Assembly: GCA_008360975.2 (NCBI GenBank)
Contig: CM039189.1
Coordinates: 14,598,056-14,662,055 of the forward strand
DNA length: 64,000 nucleotides
Direction of reading: 5' to 3'
Source: Lichenostomus cassidix
Lineage: Eukaryota > Chordata > Aves > Passeriformes > Meliphagidae
Positions 25,516-37,809 of this stretch are shown here, piece by piece (within the stretch, counting starts at the first letter, position 1; every line of letters begins with the position of its first letter). The notes beneath the pieces were generated by a model, which searched no databases, was not told the DNA's origin, and saw only the letters and a program-made list of their open reading frames with translations. The position numbers and the translations under genes were made by a program.

Positions 25516-25543
25516 TAAAATAAATAAATAAAAGAAAATAAAC
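25516..25543 (+). repeat. A/T-rich (AAAT)n-like microsatellite
   Basis: TAAAATAAATAAATAAAAG is followed by AAAATAAA; three near-perfect AAAT units with degenerate ends. Confidence 0.8.
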
Positions 25544-26999
25544 AATGGTGTATTAAAAAGTTCCAAAAATATGAGGTTCAGATGCACTTCCCACCATGTC
25601 TGCTTTGCTTTTGAGCAATTTTGCTCACAAACAAAAGCACTTTAGACCAAAACTCAGCATCAAAACAGAGCCAAAATACTTAAGTCCACAACATGAGTGC
25701 ATGGCAATGAAGTAAACAAGTTTCTTCCAAACACAAAGCTGAAATGGAAATTGTGGCAGCCTCACAGAGCATTAGAGACTTGTGAGTCCTTGTGAAACAT
25801 TAACAAAGTAGAAAATTCCAAGATAAAACCCTGGAATGAAAAATACTGTCAGAAAGAGGTATCAGACTACACTGTGGGGCTTCTCAGTTTGCCCCATGAA
25901 AAACACAATGTATAAATTAACCACTGTGTCCTCTGAATCCCAAATCAATTGTCAGCCAGAATAGTAGAGGGAATTTCAGATACTGCAGTCTGGTTCTGCA
26001 CCTTGGTTCCACATAGGCAGTACCTAAGCCTAGGACTAATGTCATGAGCAGGAAAAGGAAATGCAGGCTGAGGAGAGGAAAAAAATCTCCTTGACTTCTA
26101 ATCACTACCATTCTGGTTGCATTTCATGAATCCCCAAGACTTCTCTGCTAATATAACATCTGAAGACAGTGAGACCCGCAGGTGCCTAATAGCTACTCCA
26201 CAGCTCTAAGGATTTTGACTTTTTCATTTGTTTCTCAATTGTTTTCTTCTCCTAAGCATCAAACTCTTGAATCATGGGATTATTCTTTTAACTGATGACA
26301 TGATCTTTCTCTGCAGATCTGCCCACTTTTAATTCAATCAAGAGCTTGCCAAGAACACGAATCCTTAAATAGCTCTTCAAAGATTAACAAGAAAGATCTA
26401 CCAACTGAGATCCTTTCTTTATGACAGAGCAGATAAAGGAGAAGTTACAATTCTATGAACACTTCTAAAAGCCGTGGCCACATTGCATCAGAATCTATAA
26501 GCAACACTAATGTTTGGATCAAATACGTGAACACGCTGAGAAGGAATGAAGGCTGATTCAGGAATGCAAGATCCATTAAACTATGCAAGTATGCATGAAC
26601 TGTAAAAAGTGGATCCCATACATATCAGCTATAGCCCTTAGCTGTTAGCAGGTGTGAATCAGTCAGTTGTACAATTCATTTGTCTACCTAATTGCACTGA
26701 AGATAGGCTTTTACTTTGCCTATAACATCACTAATGAGTAGGTTTTCAGTTTGATCTAACTAATTAATTCTTGTTAACTTCCTTTGCATTGCTGTTCTTT
26801 TAATTTAACCAGAGACAGCACCAGAGTTGCTACTAGTGTTTAGTCTCAACTAGATTACTCCTATTCATTAAGGTCTGTAATTGTTGGTCATACCCTCCCA
26901 AATGGTCATTACAACCTCTGGCTTGCATATTGAATAACAGCAATTTCCTGGCTCCAACAGACTCTCATGTGAGGGAGGGGAAAATGCTAATAAAGAAAG

Positions 27000-27680
27000 A
27001 ATGAATGATTCTCTGCTCCATTCAGTGCTGTGTAGATTTCCTTTACAGCAGAAATCGTACTGAGGTGGTAAAACGGGTTTCTTGCAGGCCCCCTACCTCC
27101 ACCCTGAGTGAAAACAATAAGAACCAAGTCAAGCATTCCCTGCTACTGTGATTACAGCATCCGTAAAAGTGATTATATGGCTGCTGTAATCAACTTCAAT
27201 GAAAGCTGCCTGTTAGAGCTTCAATAATTACTCATTTCTGTTAACAGCTTGCTTTCAGTTTAGTACTTTGAGGCCTAGAAAAAAAATGGTGTTTTAATAA
27301 AAGATCCTGTGAACGCAGTATTTTGGGGGGTAAGAGCTTGTGTGGGCAAATTAAAAAAAAAAAATGCACATGCAACTTTTTTGTCCTGTGCTCAATAGCA
27401 GCCCCTTTTCATTTAAGCTCAGAATCTATTTAACCAGCAACAAGCACAAGTTCATACAGGGTTCAGTCATGTACTGAATGTTTACTGAAGGAGGCACAAT
27501 AGTTTAAATAAAGTGGCGGTTTTAAATATTTTACCCATTTCTTTAAACAAATTGCCAATCCTTAAACTCTGTGTTAAACACATTTCAAAAGCAAAATACC
27601 ACAAAGCTCTCTTTCAATAAAACCACCACTTTTGTCATATTATGCCTCCTTCATCTTGATGTATTTTATTTCTGCAAAGC
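27000..27680. promoter_or_regulatory. candidate conserved enhancer with inverted TGATTACAGCA pair
   Basis: The texture is like vertebrate conserved non-coding elements: no long open frame, complex sequence and several homeodomain-like cores. TGATTACAGCA (27149-27159) and its exact reverse complement TGCTGTAATCA (27182-27192) flank a 22-base spacer that holds a further TGATTA (27170-27175). AATAATTA lies near 27225-27232, and TTTAAAT-type AT cores at 27503-27529. GATTA/TAATC is the core for several TALE and K50 homeodomain proteins. The inverted pair is seen directly; enhancer role and conservation are inferred. A 12-A run at 27353-27364 interrupts the block. Confidence 0.4.
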
Positions 27681-27699
27681 TCTGGAGAAGAATGGAGCT

Positions 27700-28720
27700 T
27701 ACAGAAGTTAAGGGCTCATTTTAAAAACAAAACAAAAGAACCATTTAGTCTAAGATTAAAACAACACAGGTCACCATTGCCCTCGAATGTTTGATGTTCT
27801 GCAGAGCAATGACACAGCTAGGGATAAGGGAAGCCAACTGCAGAGAATTAAAGTTGACAAACACATCCACCTCAAACTTAAAATCCCAGGCAACCTTTTT
27901 TGAGGTTAAAATAAACCCTAAACAACAAAAACCAGAAAAACCACTCCTCTTGTTCAGATAAATTCATGACTGTGCTTTTATTTCTCTTCTGTGTCTATAT
28001 GTTTCTCCTTGTGAGACAAAAAAACACCAAAAAAAGCCAAAACCAGAAAGGAGTCTCTCAGAGTATCCAACAGACAGCTAAAATATTTAAAAATGTGGTA
28101 AGGTCTTGTAAAAAACTCAGTGAAGTCTGCTGAAGCATAAATAAGTTTGTATACCTGGAAAGATTTTCTTCACCTAAAATCTTTCTCCACTTTGGGAAGG
28201 TTTAGAGTAAGATTTCCACAACTCAAGGGCCAAGTTTCCTGAAGGACAAGCTCTGTTCTGACTAGGGGCTACTGGTCATGGTTTCTGTCCCTGCAGGAGT
28301 CCTAACAAGCAACACAGGCTGCTGGAGACAGAGGACATGCTATGAAGAACACACTGCTGCATCCTTTTAACAGGACTGTGTCTCCTGCAAAGACTTGCAG
28401 CTTTTGTACCAGCCCAATGAGAGGCTGAGGGGACTTAATCTCCACCTAAACTAGAGATCCCAAGGGGATAGAGTTAGCTGCTGTCTCACCTTGTACATGA
28501 TGCCCAAACACATTTCTTGATCTGACATATGAATGGGAGGGGAAGCACTTGCTGCTTTAGCACCTGATCAGCAGCATCAAGGAGAGCTTAGCTCTGAGAA
28601 CAATACATACACCCTTTTTTTAAACCACTTTGGCACAGAAATATATAACGTGCTCCCTATCTTCAGTTTACCTCATAAGTGAAGTAACAGAAAAAATATT
28701 ATTAATGTCTTGAATGTAAT
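27700..28720. other. anonymous DNA with C/A-rich low-complexity patches
   Basis: Two patches rich in AAAAAC and CCAAAA strings (about 27909-27943 and 28017-28050) are the complement of the T/G repeats. No gene is seen. Confidence 0.6.
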
Positions 28721-28730
28721 ACAGTGAGTG

Positions 28731-28935
28731 ACTTTTACAAAGCATCTTTCATCCTGAAGGATTCCACAGCACTTTATAAATTGTATGCTTATGGAAATCA
28801 TTCCCCCATTAGAATGAAGACAATACTGGGGTATAAGTCAGCAGCCAGCTGGACAAATGCTCAGCAGCACAGATTTGGTCAAGGACAACAGTTGGAATTA
28901 TCTACTCTTGCAAAGAATGGCATGAGTTATAGAGA
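28731..28935 (+). repeat. ancient sauropsid-type interspersed repeat, copy 1
   Basis: The order is AGCATCTTTCATCCTGAAGG, then CACAGCACTTTATAAA (28775-28790), and about 90 bp later TTTGGTCAAGGACAACAG followed by CTACTCTTGCAAAGAATGGCATG. This matches the block order of a widespread old repeat in turtles, crocodilians and birds (ends of the type TTTCATCC..GATCTCAAAGCACTTTACAAA, then TTTGACCAAGGACAC, then CTACTCTT..AAAGTGCCATGGG). I recall the pattern but not a secure family name. The 96-codon + frame over it (28724-29014) is therefore not a gene. Confidence 0.6.
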
Positions 28936-28939
28936 GCCT

Positions 28940-31900
28940 AATTTTCCTTGGTACCTACAATCAGTGCTTTATTGTGCATGCACTATTTGGTTGCATACAC
29001 TGGAATTTCCATAAACCTTCCGCTGTTTCTGAGGACAGAGCATTCTCACAAAAAGGACATTGCTTTCCCTGGTGGTCCATCGGAATGCAACTCTGCTAGG
29101 AAAGAAGGCACCATGAATAACCTGTGTACGGCACCAGCTGCCTAGATATGGTTTCAGTGTAGGGCAGCATCTTCAGCTGGCACAGTCCCATTTATTTGAA
29201 AGGATCTATTCCAAAGTGTATCCTCTGGGGTTTTACTTCATAAAATGATTCCATTTTACAATTTAATTTTCCTTTCCTGAAGGAAGTGTTGACAATGGAT
29301 ACCATAAACATTAAAAAAAAAAAAAGGAAAAAAAGAGTTATTGTCCTGTGAACATCAGAGGATGGATTTCTGGTGTTGCTCTTTTCTTTTTGTTACCTGT
29401 GTGCACAGTGGAGACATCTTTTGTTCTCTCTACTTCCTTACAAGAGACTTCACTGAGGGCAGTCAGCCTTGCCCCCAGGGCAGAGGCTCTCTCTGAATGG
29501 ACAAAACACTCCTGAAATCTCTGGGCTCCTGGTGCAAGATGGAGGAACCTTTCTCTGTTTTACATTTTGTGGAGCAACCTGACCAGTGCAGATCATTAGG
29601 CTCCCAGAGGGAGCACATCTGTTACATACCTTCCATCCTCTCTTTTTACTCAGCATGATTTAGATGTGGCCAGGTTAAACCAAGGTATTTAGACACAAAA
29701 GGAATGTGAAAAAGAGGAAACAAAAATTTTGAAGTTAGTTGGTACTATATATTTACCCAAAAGAGATAAAATCTGATCTGATTTTTATGTGTTTGTTTTC
29801 TCTGAAAATAAAGATAGGGGTCTGCAAGTCCTCATTCAGAAACTTCCACCATACAGGAACTGTCAATAGATCAATTCTTGCAGGATGACAAACCTGTGGA
29901 AAGCCTTGCACAGAGCTGTCTGTTTGTCTAGGCAGCCTCTCCAGGGCAGATCAGTAAGAGTTACACTGAAATTAGTAGGAACAATTTTTCCTGTCATGTA
30001 ACCCATCTTAATATATTTTTGCAAGTAATTTAACGTGAAATAAAATCATAAAACATCCTTTCATTTTCTATTAACTACCCAGTATGTTATTTCTGTAGCA
30101 AAATTAATGAGAACAAATTTTTTGTTTCTTTGGCTATAGGAATGGAGATTTTTCTCTGCTCTTTATGCACTACTATGAAAAAGATTCAATATGGCCCTTA
30201 ACTGCAAAAGCATCACAATGTAACTTATTAGAACCTGTCTCCAGAACTTTGTATTAAGCAGACTAATGCACAAGCTCCAAAACTCTTAAAGCAACTATTG
30301 TGTTATATAGTACGAGAATGCTGTAAACAAAATGCTTATACTTGTCAGAATAAACCTGAAAAACTTGAAAACGGCAGGACATAAGTTTTCTCGAGCACAG
30401 CCACTTTTGCAAACTACTCTAACAAGATTCAACATTGAACTTTTCACACTGACAAATAGGAAGGTTTGGTACAAAGTATTGGAGAGCTGGCTGGGAATTG
30501 TGATTTCTGCTCCACAAATAGCTTTTGTCCCACAGGTGCTGAGGTAAAATTAAACATTGAAAAAGAAATCTTGAGCCATGATCTAATTTTCTTTAACATT
30601 CAAGAAACCTAATCCCCCCAAAAAGCTGAAGAAAACAAAGCATGAAATCTTTCTTTTCAGTTGTTCATAACAGGCCACTGTGTCCAACACTAACATCAAG
30701 GACAACAAGTATCAAAAGCTGCAATTCTTTTTCTTTTTTTGATGAAAAGCACTAACACAGAGGTGTCCATGGAGTCCGCTGGAACTCAGATCTCCCAACC
30801 CATCACTAAGGCAGATAGAAAAGTCAGGATACATACCTACTGACATACCTACTTTTTTAGGACAGGAGACTGTCTTTAAATCTTTTAGCTGGAGGAGATG
30901 ATTAAGGTAAAACTTATTGGTGTTATGTGCAAGAGGTATATGAAAAGCAATATCTTTCTCTAGACCACCTTCTGGCTATTGGATAGAATTACAGATACTA
31001 AGATCTTCCCACATATGATTACAGCCCAGCTGTTTTTTAAGGACACCCCCCACAACCCTGAGAGGATAAAACTGCTCTTTTTTTCATAGTCATAGCAATT
31101 TCATTGGCTTGGTGACCTATATTCTGACAAAGAAAGAATTATGTGACACAGATCTTTGCCTGTGTAGACAATCATTAAAAATGGTGTTAATAGAATATTT
31201 GATACCTTTGTGAGAGGTGAAGTAGGCGTGAATGACAGGGAAATAATTTCTAGATGCACAGATTGTCTTATAGTAGTTGCCTGTATTACATTAATGGTAG
31301 AATAAAACATGCAACTCCTCCATCAGTCCCTTTCACCCACTGATTTTAATTGCTCTGCAGTGCTCTCATTTTACATTTGATGGAGAAACTATACTCAGAG
31401 AAGTGAAGCCACATGGTCCAGCTGACATTGCAGGGCAGTCAAGCAGCAAGGAACGGTGCTGTCTCTTGGTTACCAGCCAACTGCATCACTTGGAAGAACT
31501 TACTGCAACTGTCCCTTTCGCTCCAAACCATTTGTGATTTGAGAGAGATATACTGAATGAAATGCTTGCAGTGGCCATTTCTTTTGCATTCAGCAACAAA
31601 AACTGCATAAAGTGCATTTGAAAGGATGTACATACTTGACATGAGCTTCTCCAGTAGACCTCCTCCCTATATGGCATGAAGTCCTAGCTAATGCTATATG
31701 ACTTGCTACACCTTGTTTCACTTCCTTTCTTCTTAATGTACCTATAGCAGCAGCAGCAGCATGACATAATGAAATCTATCAAATATCAATTTTAAATGCT
31801 CTCCAGTGACCAAAAATGCACTTTGAGATTTATCAGGAGGCCCCTATGCTGACAGTAGGACGGAGTCTGGGTACAAGGGCTATTGCTAAGTCAGTTAAGT

Positions 31901-32900
31901 AGGCCCCAAAATAGACACAATTTTCTAATTAAATCAAAGAGCTTGAATCCCATCCAGCCCCAGCTATGAAGCCAGAGCTGTGCGAGTGGAACGCGTTCAA
32001 ACTGGCCCGTGCTGCCATGCTGGCAGACCACGCGCTTCTGTGCAGAGCACAGCGAGGAACCCGACGTGGGAGTGACAGCATGCAGGGCTGTTCAGGGCAG
32101 TGAGCACCACCCAGACATCTCAGCTCAGCACAGAAGGGACAAAAAGTGGAAGAAGTTTCTATTGTGACTAGAAGCCACTGGGGTTAAAGAGCACATCAAT
32201 ATCACAAAGCTCTGCAGCAAAAGGTGAAGCAGTCTGCTTTAACAAAGGTGAGACACCGGTACTTGTGTGGCAGTTGATAATGCCACTGTGAGCACAGGTG
32301 GTAAGCATCCTGCCTTCCCTGGAAGCAGCATTTACCAGTAACAGTTGTTAATAAGGGATTCAAAATCCTCCAGCTGATGGCTGATCAGTCATGAAGGACA
32401 CTTGTCCTGTTCACAGTAACAGCTCACAGACAGCTCTTTCTACACCTTGAAATATAGTTTAAAATTTCGCCAGGGAAGATGACATGCATCATTCCTTGCT
32501 TTCTTACTGCTCCCATGGAAGCAACCATAATAGACAACATCTGACCATTTTTTCCCCACAATGTACCTGGAAATATTCTCCCAGAGAGAAACTATTAGAC
32601 GTGACTCCAAATTGAGAAGGTGCAGATTTGCCAGACACTATCAAACCATTCTATGATTCACCAGAAACACGCCACAAAGGAGCAGAACCACAGCTTAAAA
32701 CCCCAATGCCATATATAACAAAAAAATGGTGAAATATCAATAAGCTATCTGCTGCTGGCAGACACAAATCTTAAGATTTCATTAGTCAGAAGATGACCTA
32801 TGTTTGGTTTGTGGAGACTGTGAAGGGGAGGCAATTACAGAGTTGGTATATTTATGTCGTAGGGCAGGGGAATTCCCTAACAGAAGAGTTAGAATGAAAT
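28940..32900. other. anonymous non-coding DNA
   Basis: No coding region is supported. Simple sequence comprises an A-rich run at 29313-29336 (13 A, GG, then 7 A) and (AGC)5 at 31746-31760. A CpG-richer patch at 31975-32070 ('GCGAGTGGAACGCGTTC', 'CACGCGCTTC') has five or more CpGs in 90 bp, unusual here, but no promoter motif. Confidence 0.55.
31746..31760 (+). repeat. (AGC)5 trinucleotide repeat
   Basis: Five uninterrupted AGC units, non-coding as far as can be seen. Confidence 0.9.
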
Positions 32901-32904
32901 ATAT

Positions 32905-32909
<5 letters not shown>

Positions 32910-32952
<43 letters not shown>
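32910..32952 (+). repeat. (GT)21 dinucleotide microsatellite
   Basis: Twenty-one uninterrupted TG units follow a leading G. They are flanked by TATATATTTT on the left and GCACACGCATAC on the right, then by TATTTATATATATGTG (about 32971-32986). This purine-pyrimidine alternation is compatible with Z-DNA and is usually length-polymorphic. The Cys-Val run in a + frame is an artefact of it. Confidence 0.97.
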
Positions 32953-32953
<1 letters not shown>

Positions 32954-32999
32954 ACACGCATACATCCGTATATTTATATATATGTGTCTATCTTTATGG

Positions 33000-35900
33000 A
33001 GTAAACTGTGTTTACCAGCTAAATGTCACATCCTTATAGAAATTAAAATAGAAAAATAATTTATTTCTGCTACTGTCTCTGCTCTAGACAGTGTGCCATC
33101 TCTGATTTTAGTAAGGAGATAGCAGCAGTCTAACCACCATCCACATTTGGCAGCAAGTTCCAGAAGTCCACTGCTTGTCTTACAAGGAATTACCTATGGT
33201 TGTAAAATGGTCCTGGTTTTTTATCTGCGCCTCTAGTTGTAGCATTGTGAGAGTTGGTGAATAGCAGTTGAGCTCATCCTCTGCCTTCACAGTTTTGCAA
33301 ATTTTGTTAATTTCCCTCCCACCTTGATCATTCTTGACCTCCTCCTTCTCTTCTCCAAACCCTGGGAGATGATACCACCAACTCTTCCCCATCCTGAAAA
33401 GTCCTGGTCATACCTTACATTTTGGTTACTATAATTTTACCAAATTTCAATCTGGAAAAGAATATTTTTCTGGAATCAGTGCAGATGTGTTTGTTTGGCA
33501 AGGAAAACTTCCAAAGGCTTTTTGAAGTTGAGATTTGTATCTCTACTGGCTCTTCATCTACATGCTAATGCTGGTAGAGCAGGTCAGTGTGGCAGCATTT
33601 GCCCCTGCAGAAGCCCTAGTGAACCCCAACTAGGTCATGTTTGATGCCATGTGCTCAGTGGCCTTTCACAGCCCATTTTACCAGGGACTAAGTCAGTCAG
33701 TGGCATATGCATTTCCCAGGGTCTCTTCTACAGTCGTTTGCTTAAATATCAAAACCAAAGCAGAGCCACAAACTGCTTGAATTAGTTCCAGAGTTAGGAC
33801 AATGCTCACAATCTCAAGTAAGCACCCAAACCATTAGCAGGGAGACAAAAGGTCATCAGATGAGCTGAAACAACCTAAGCATAGGCCAAGCCTTGCACAC
33901 CCCGCAGAGCCATTTGACTTGCACACCACACCTGGACTCCTGTGTGTAATGGAATGTCTCTCAACAAGGCTGCTCCAGCAGAAATTCGGCTGAGACAAGA
34001 CTGTAGCTAAAGGACACAAAGCCTTTGCTTTTGTACCAAGAATCATGTGAATGCCCTCTCAGAGCACTGACGCCAAAGTCAGGGGATTCCACTATGACTA
34101 AATCATCTGTGATGTTGACTTTATTAACTGCAAATAAAAACTTATTGAAGAGTAGAGCACAAATGACATATTTTTGCATTTTCTTATTTAAAATCAATGT
34201 CAGTGATTGAATAAGAAAGTCCTATTTCTCATTCTTCTATTATGAGATGAAATCAAACTAAACCTGAACTAAGAACTATTCCAAAAAGTTTCCCAAAGAT
34301 GGGAGTAAACTTACATTGCTATTTTGGAAATTTTGTTGATTCCAGATCCCAAACTGAAACTGAAGCAAAACAAAGACCTTTCCAGCTGGAAACACCAGTT
34401 CAGCTGAAAAGCCACATCCCCTGGCACATTCTGTACAACAAGAGGACAGCTTGGCTTTAAGAGTCCTTTAAAAACCATCTTGCCCCATGTCTGTCCTCTC
34501 CCTCCCTTGCCACATTAACCACCAGCAGATGGTCACAAATTCTCTTCCCTGAAATTAGCTACCCTCAGGGACTACCTTAAGGTGAGATTGAGGTAAACTG
34601 CTTCTTGTGATTCCTGTTTCTCATTTGACTGTTGTTCACTAGCCTTTATTTCCTCCAGCAATTCCACTACTATACCTAGTGGCAGGAAGATATATATGTG
34701 TGCAGGTGATGGATTTGGGTTTTTGCAAGGGAGAGAAAGGAGATTTTACCTGCCAATGAGCTGACCCTTCCATCATTCCCACTCCTCTGGCTAGTCCCTG
34801 CCCCACTCTATTCCTGGCAACAATTCTTTTCTCACCAGCAGCATGGTCCCCCATACTAAATTTCGGGTATTGAAATACCCAGTGCTGGCTCAGGACTAAA
34901 ATGATGCTCGTGGAAAGAGGAGGAGATGAAGTTTAACCCTTCCCCTTGTTGTAGGGGACTCTGTGAACTGAACAATAAACTGTTACTGGCTTGGATTCAG
35001 AGCTCGACTAAAACAGCTTCAATCACAACTGGATCTGACCCAGAACAGATTCAAACATACTGGTTCAATTCCCTGGTTATAAGTGTCTTCTTGTAATGAT
35101 AAGCTGTAATCAGCAATTAGGAAGTGTTCATGGTGAAGCAGTGCCAGAATTCATGTAAGGAAGGTCAGCCATGGACCCAGGTCTCATAAAAATTCCAAAC
35201 TGGAATAATAATCTTTATGCTGAGCAAACATTTCAATATTGACATAGCTAAAGCACAGTTGAGATAGGGAAAAAAGGCAGGAAGCATTTGTCATTTATAG
35301 GAAGACAACGAGGTATACACATTCCTTAAAATAAAGATGTTACAGATTCCACTGGGCGCCATGCAATTGTATAGTCCTTGTATTAATCCCTAGCTATATT
35401 CAGCAGGGTGTATCAATAGATTTAAGTATTTATGAGCTACAAATATGACAGGAAGCAGATACACCCTGTGCAAGTAATGCATGATTGTGACAATGTTCCT
35501 CATAAGCACAGTCGTCATGTTCTCAGCTAAGCTCAGGTGAAAAGTACCTAATGAGAGACAGGGCAGCTTTAAACTTTCTGGTATTATCCCCTCTCGGAGA
35601 ATTTTCTCTGGAGCTTTCCCCATGATAATTTGCTAACAATTCACTTCACCCTCTGGTTAGATCAAGTTTCCAGATGACCGTAAGAAGTGTGAAAAGCACA
35701 TGAAGAGGATGAAAATGTGGTTTACATACTGCCCTCCTTTCAGCTGCTGTGTTGTGGACAGACTTCCAGGCTAGAGATTCATATGGGACAAGATTACTCT
35801 CAAGAAGATTCTGAGCATGGAAAGACATAAACATGCAGTTTGTGCCATGGTGAGATCTACACACTGGCTCTGAAAGGAGTACACAGACATGACAATGAGT

Positions 35901-36200
35901 GATAGGACATGAAAAGGACTTTTAAGAACAAAATGAGAAAAGAAATAATGTCTGTCCTGGAGTTATCCTAAGACAAAGTGCATTCTCTTTTCAGCACTGG
36001 CTAAGAGCAACATTTTCAGTTCACAGCTGGTGGTTCCCAAGAGTACAGTTGGGATGTTCCAGTTTATATTTGTAAACAACAGTTTAATCAGTAGAGGAAT
36101 TAATTTCTGTCTGTAGCTTGGATCACAACAATTCACACCATTAAGAGCTTTTGCAGAATTCTGAAAGAAGTATTTTTCTTCTTTCAGGATTGTGTTTCTT
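33000..36200. other. anonymous non-coding DNA
   Basis: Frames up to 78 codons without features. Around 34860-35000 a short block ends with AATAAA (34974-34979) after a pyrimidine-rich run and 'GTAGGGGACTCTG'. It could be part of an old solo LTR, but no terminal TG..CA boundaries or target-site duplication could be fixed. CCAGCAGATGGTC (34522-34534) resembles a CTCF core at 11 of 13. Confidence 0.5.
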
Positions 36201-36205
36201 TGTTA

Positions 36206-36263
36206 TGTGTTGTTTTGTTTGGTTTTGGTTTTTTGTTTGTTTGGGGTTGGTTTGTTTGTTTTT
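36206..36263. repeat. T/G-rich simple repeat, (GTTT)n type
   Basis: Fifty-eight consecutive bases are only T or G, mostly TGTTTTGTTTGG and TTTGTTTGTTTGG units. It is the same class as the run at 1842-1887, in the same orientation. Confidence 0.9.
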
Positions 36264-36269
36264 AAAGTG

Positions 36270-37690
36270 GTATACCAGTGTGTTATAGTTTTAAACCGAA
36301 ACACTACTCTTTAAACGAGACAGTGTCACAAGCTACCATGTGTTTCCTGGTGCAGTCCTTGCTTTCCCCACGTAGTTGAATCAGCAGCTCCTTTTTCATT
36401 ACACTCTCAGCTATCCCTATGTCATTCTCCCAGCTGCCAGCTAAAAATCTGTTTAATTTCCTTGCAGAGGACAAAGAACAAGAAATGAAATAACAAAATA
36501 AAAAGTAATGATTTTGTAAACTGGTAATTGTTTAATTCTCTCCAGAGTGATAAAATTTTATAAAATGAATATGAACATCCTGCAAAATCAGGGTATGGCC
36601 ATTTGAGCTTCTTTTCGGTTCATTTGAGAAAGAAAACACTAATAATAAGATGTTTGGGTTGAATGAAATCTCCTTTGATTCATCCCATTTATCCAATTTC
36701 GCAGGGAGGAAAGATGGAAGAATATAAGCAATTAAACTACTGGCCTAAAAATGACAAAGCTCTAAACCTTTGGAGGTGCTGGATACTTAAAAACCTGTTA
36801 TTTTAAGTTCACATATTGACTCAGAATAAGGACAAAACTTCTTTGTTCAGATGGAAACATACTGAGAAGGCACTGCTTTTTCTGCAAGGCAATCTAAACT
36901 CTCAAACACTCTTCTGCCTGGTAGATCTCAGACTTGTTGCTCCTGGGACATAAGCTGAAGTAACTTACTGACATACAATTTTCAGGGAAGAAACGAAGTG
37001 AGGGTGATGGTGTGTGCAATATTAATATTAGGTTGATTTAAGAGTAGGAATCATTAAGTTTATTTAGAGGCAATGTGTTGCAAATTGAAAAATATTTTTT
37101 TGTTTCTGGGTCTCCAGAAAACACAAGCCCTGAAGACCAAACTTTGAAATGTGTCATTTTGCACTAAGCACTTAAGGAAGTTGCCATCCTGACTTCCATT
37201 TCAATCAGTGGGGCTGAAACACTAAAGTTCAGTGATTTTGAAAATTCCACTAATAATTTGTCTTTATAACCACCTAAATACTTTAGAGAATATTTTGACC
37301 TGTGATTTAATATGTATGTGGTACAGAAATGAAATTTTTAAAAATGACAACAGACTAAAACATCGCAATTTTTTAGGCACGGTTGATGCTGTTCAGGGGT
37401 GGTGGGAAAGTGGAGTCAAAGTCCAAGCAACAGTACAGCCACATATGAGCATGTGTCAGAGATTGCCTCTCTGCAGCAGATGCCTTTGTTGTCCCGAATC
37501 ACAGTCCAAGCAAAATTAACTATCAATTAATAGCAACCAGTCAAGCTATAAATAGTAGTTAAAGCAAAATGTTATTTAAAAAGTCTCCCTACTGTAGGTG
37601 TTAGCACTTCCCACATATTTGACCACATTTTGCAATCCAAACAAATACAGACTGAGCTCACTTCAATCAGTCTAACTGATGTGAAAGAAC
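36270..37690. other. anonymous DNA, possible ancient repeat remnant near 37155-37220
   Basis: The string CTAAGCACTTAAGGAAGTTGCC followed by CCTGACTTCCATTTCAATCAGTGGGGC resembles the 'AAGCACTTAAG..CTGACTTCAATGGGG' module of old sauropsid repeats. The identity is approximate. The 95-codon frame at 37232-37519 is unsupported. Confidence 0.4.
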
Positions 37691-37691
37691 C

Positions 37692-37717
37692 AACCTCCAA
37701 GTGAAGAGAACCTCCAA
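37692..37717 (+). repeat. AACCTCCAA direct repeat
   Basis: AACCTCCAA occurs at 37692-37700 and 37709-37717, start-to-start spacing 17 bp. It lies 42 bp upstream of the 21-bp tandem duplication. Confidence 0.8.
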
Positions 37718-37758
37718 ACTCCAGAGACAGATGTTAGCTTACCTTTTGCAGTGAGGAC

Positions 37759-37800
37759 CAGAGTTTCTGAACCACCATTCAGAGATTCTGAACCACCTTA
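37759..37800 (+). repeat. 21-bp tandem duplication, two copies
   Basis: Unit 1 at 37759-37779 and unit 2 at 37780-37800 share CAGAG, then TTCTGAACCACC after one substitution (T to A at unit position 6), and differ at the last three bases. They are directly adjacent. With the AACCTCCAA pair just upstream this is a local slippage-prone patch. Confidence 0.9.
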
Positions 37801-37809
37801 TCAGCACTT

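Larger units (their letters stand above)
23270..26995. other. anonymous non-coding DNA with short simple repeats
   Basis: No gene is supported; the longest frame is 106 codons (24591-24911 minus), with no domain. Simple sequence: an 11-T run at 23512-23522, T/G-rich sequence at about 24163-24192, the palindrome at 25093-25110 and an A/T tetranucleotide tract at 25516-25543. CCCCTAGAGGGAG at 24502-24514 resembles CTCF but misses two core positions. Confidence 0.6.

Noticed and set aside
28724..29014. 96-codon + frame as a gene
   Set aside because: It overlaps the ancient interspersed repeat and has no independent support.
32804..33004. Frame with a Cys-Val repeat
   Set aside because: It is the translation of the (GT)21 microsatellite.
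34860..35000. Solo LTR ending with AATAAA
   Set aside because: No TG..CA termini, target-site duplication or recognisable primer-binding or polypurine context could be located; kept only as a remark.
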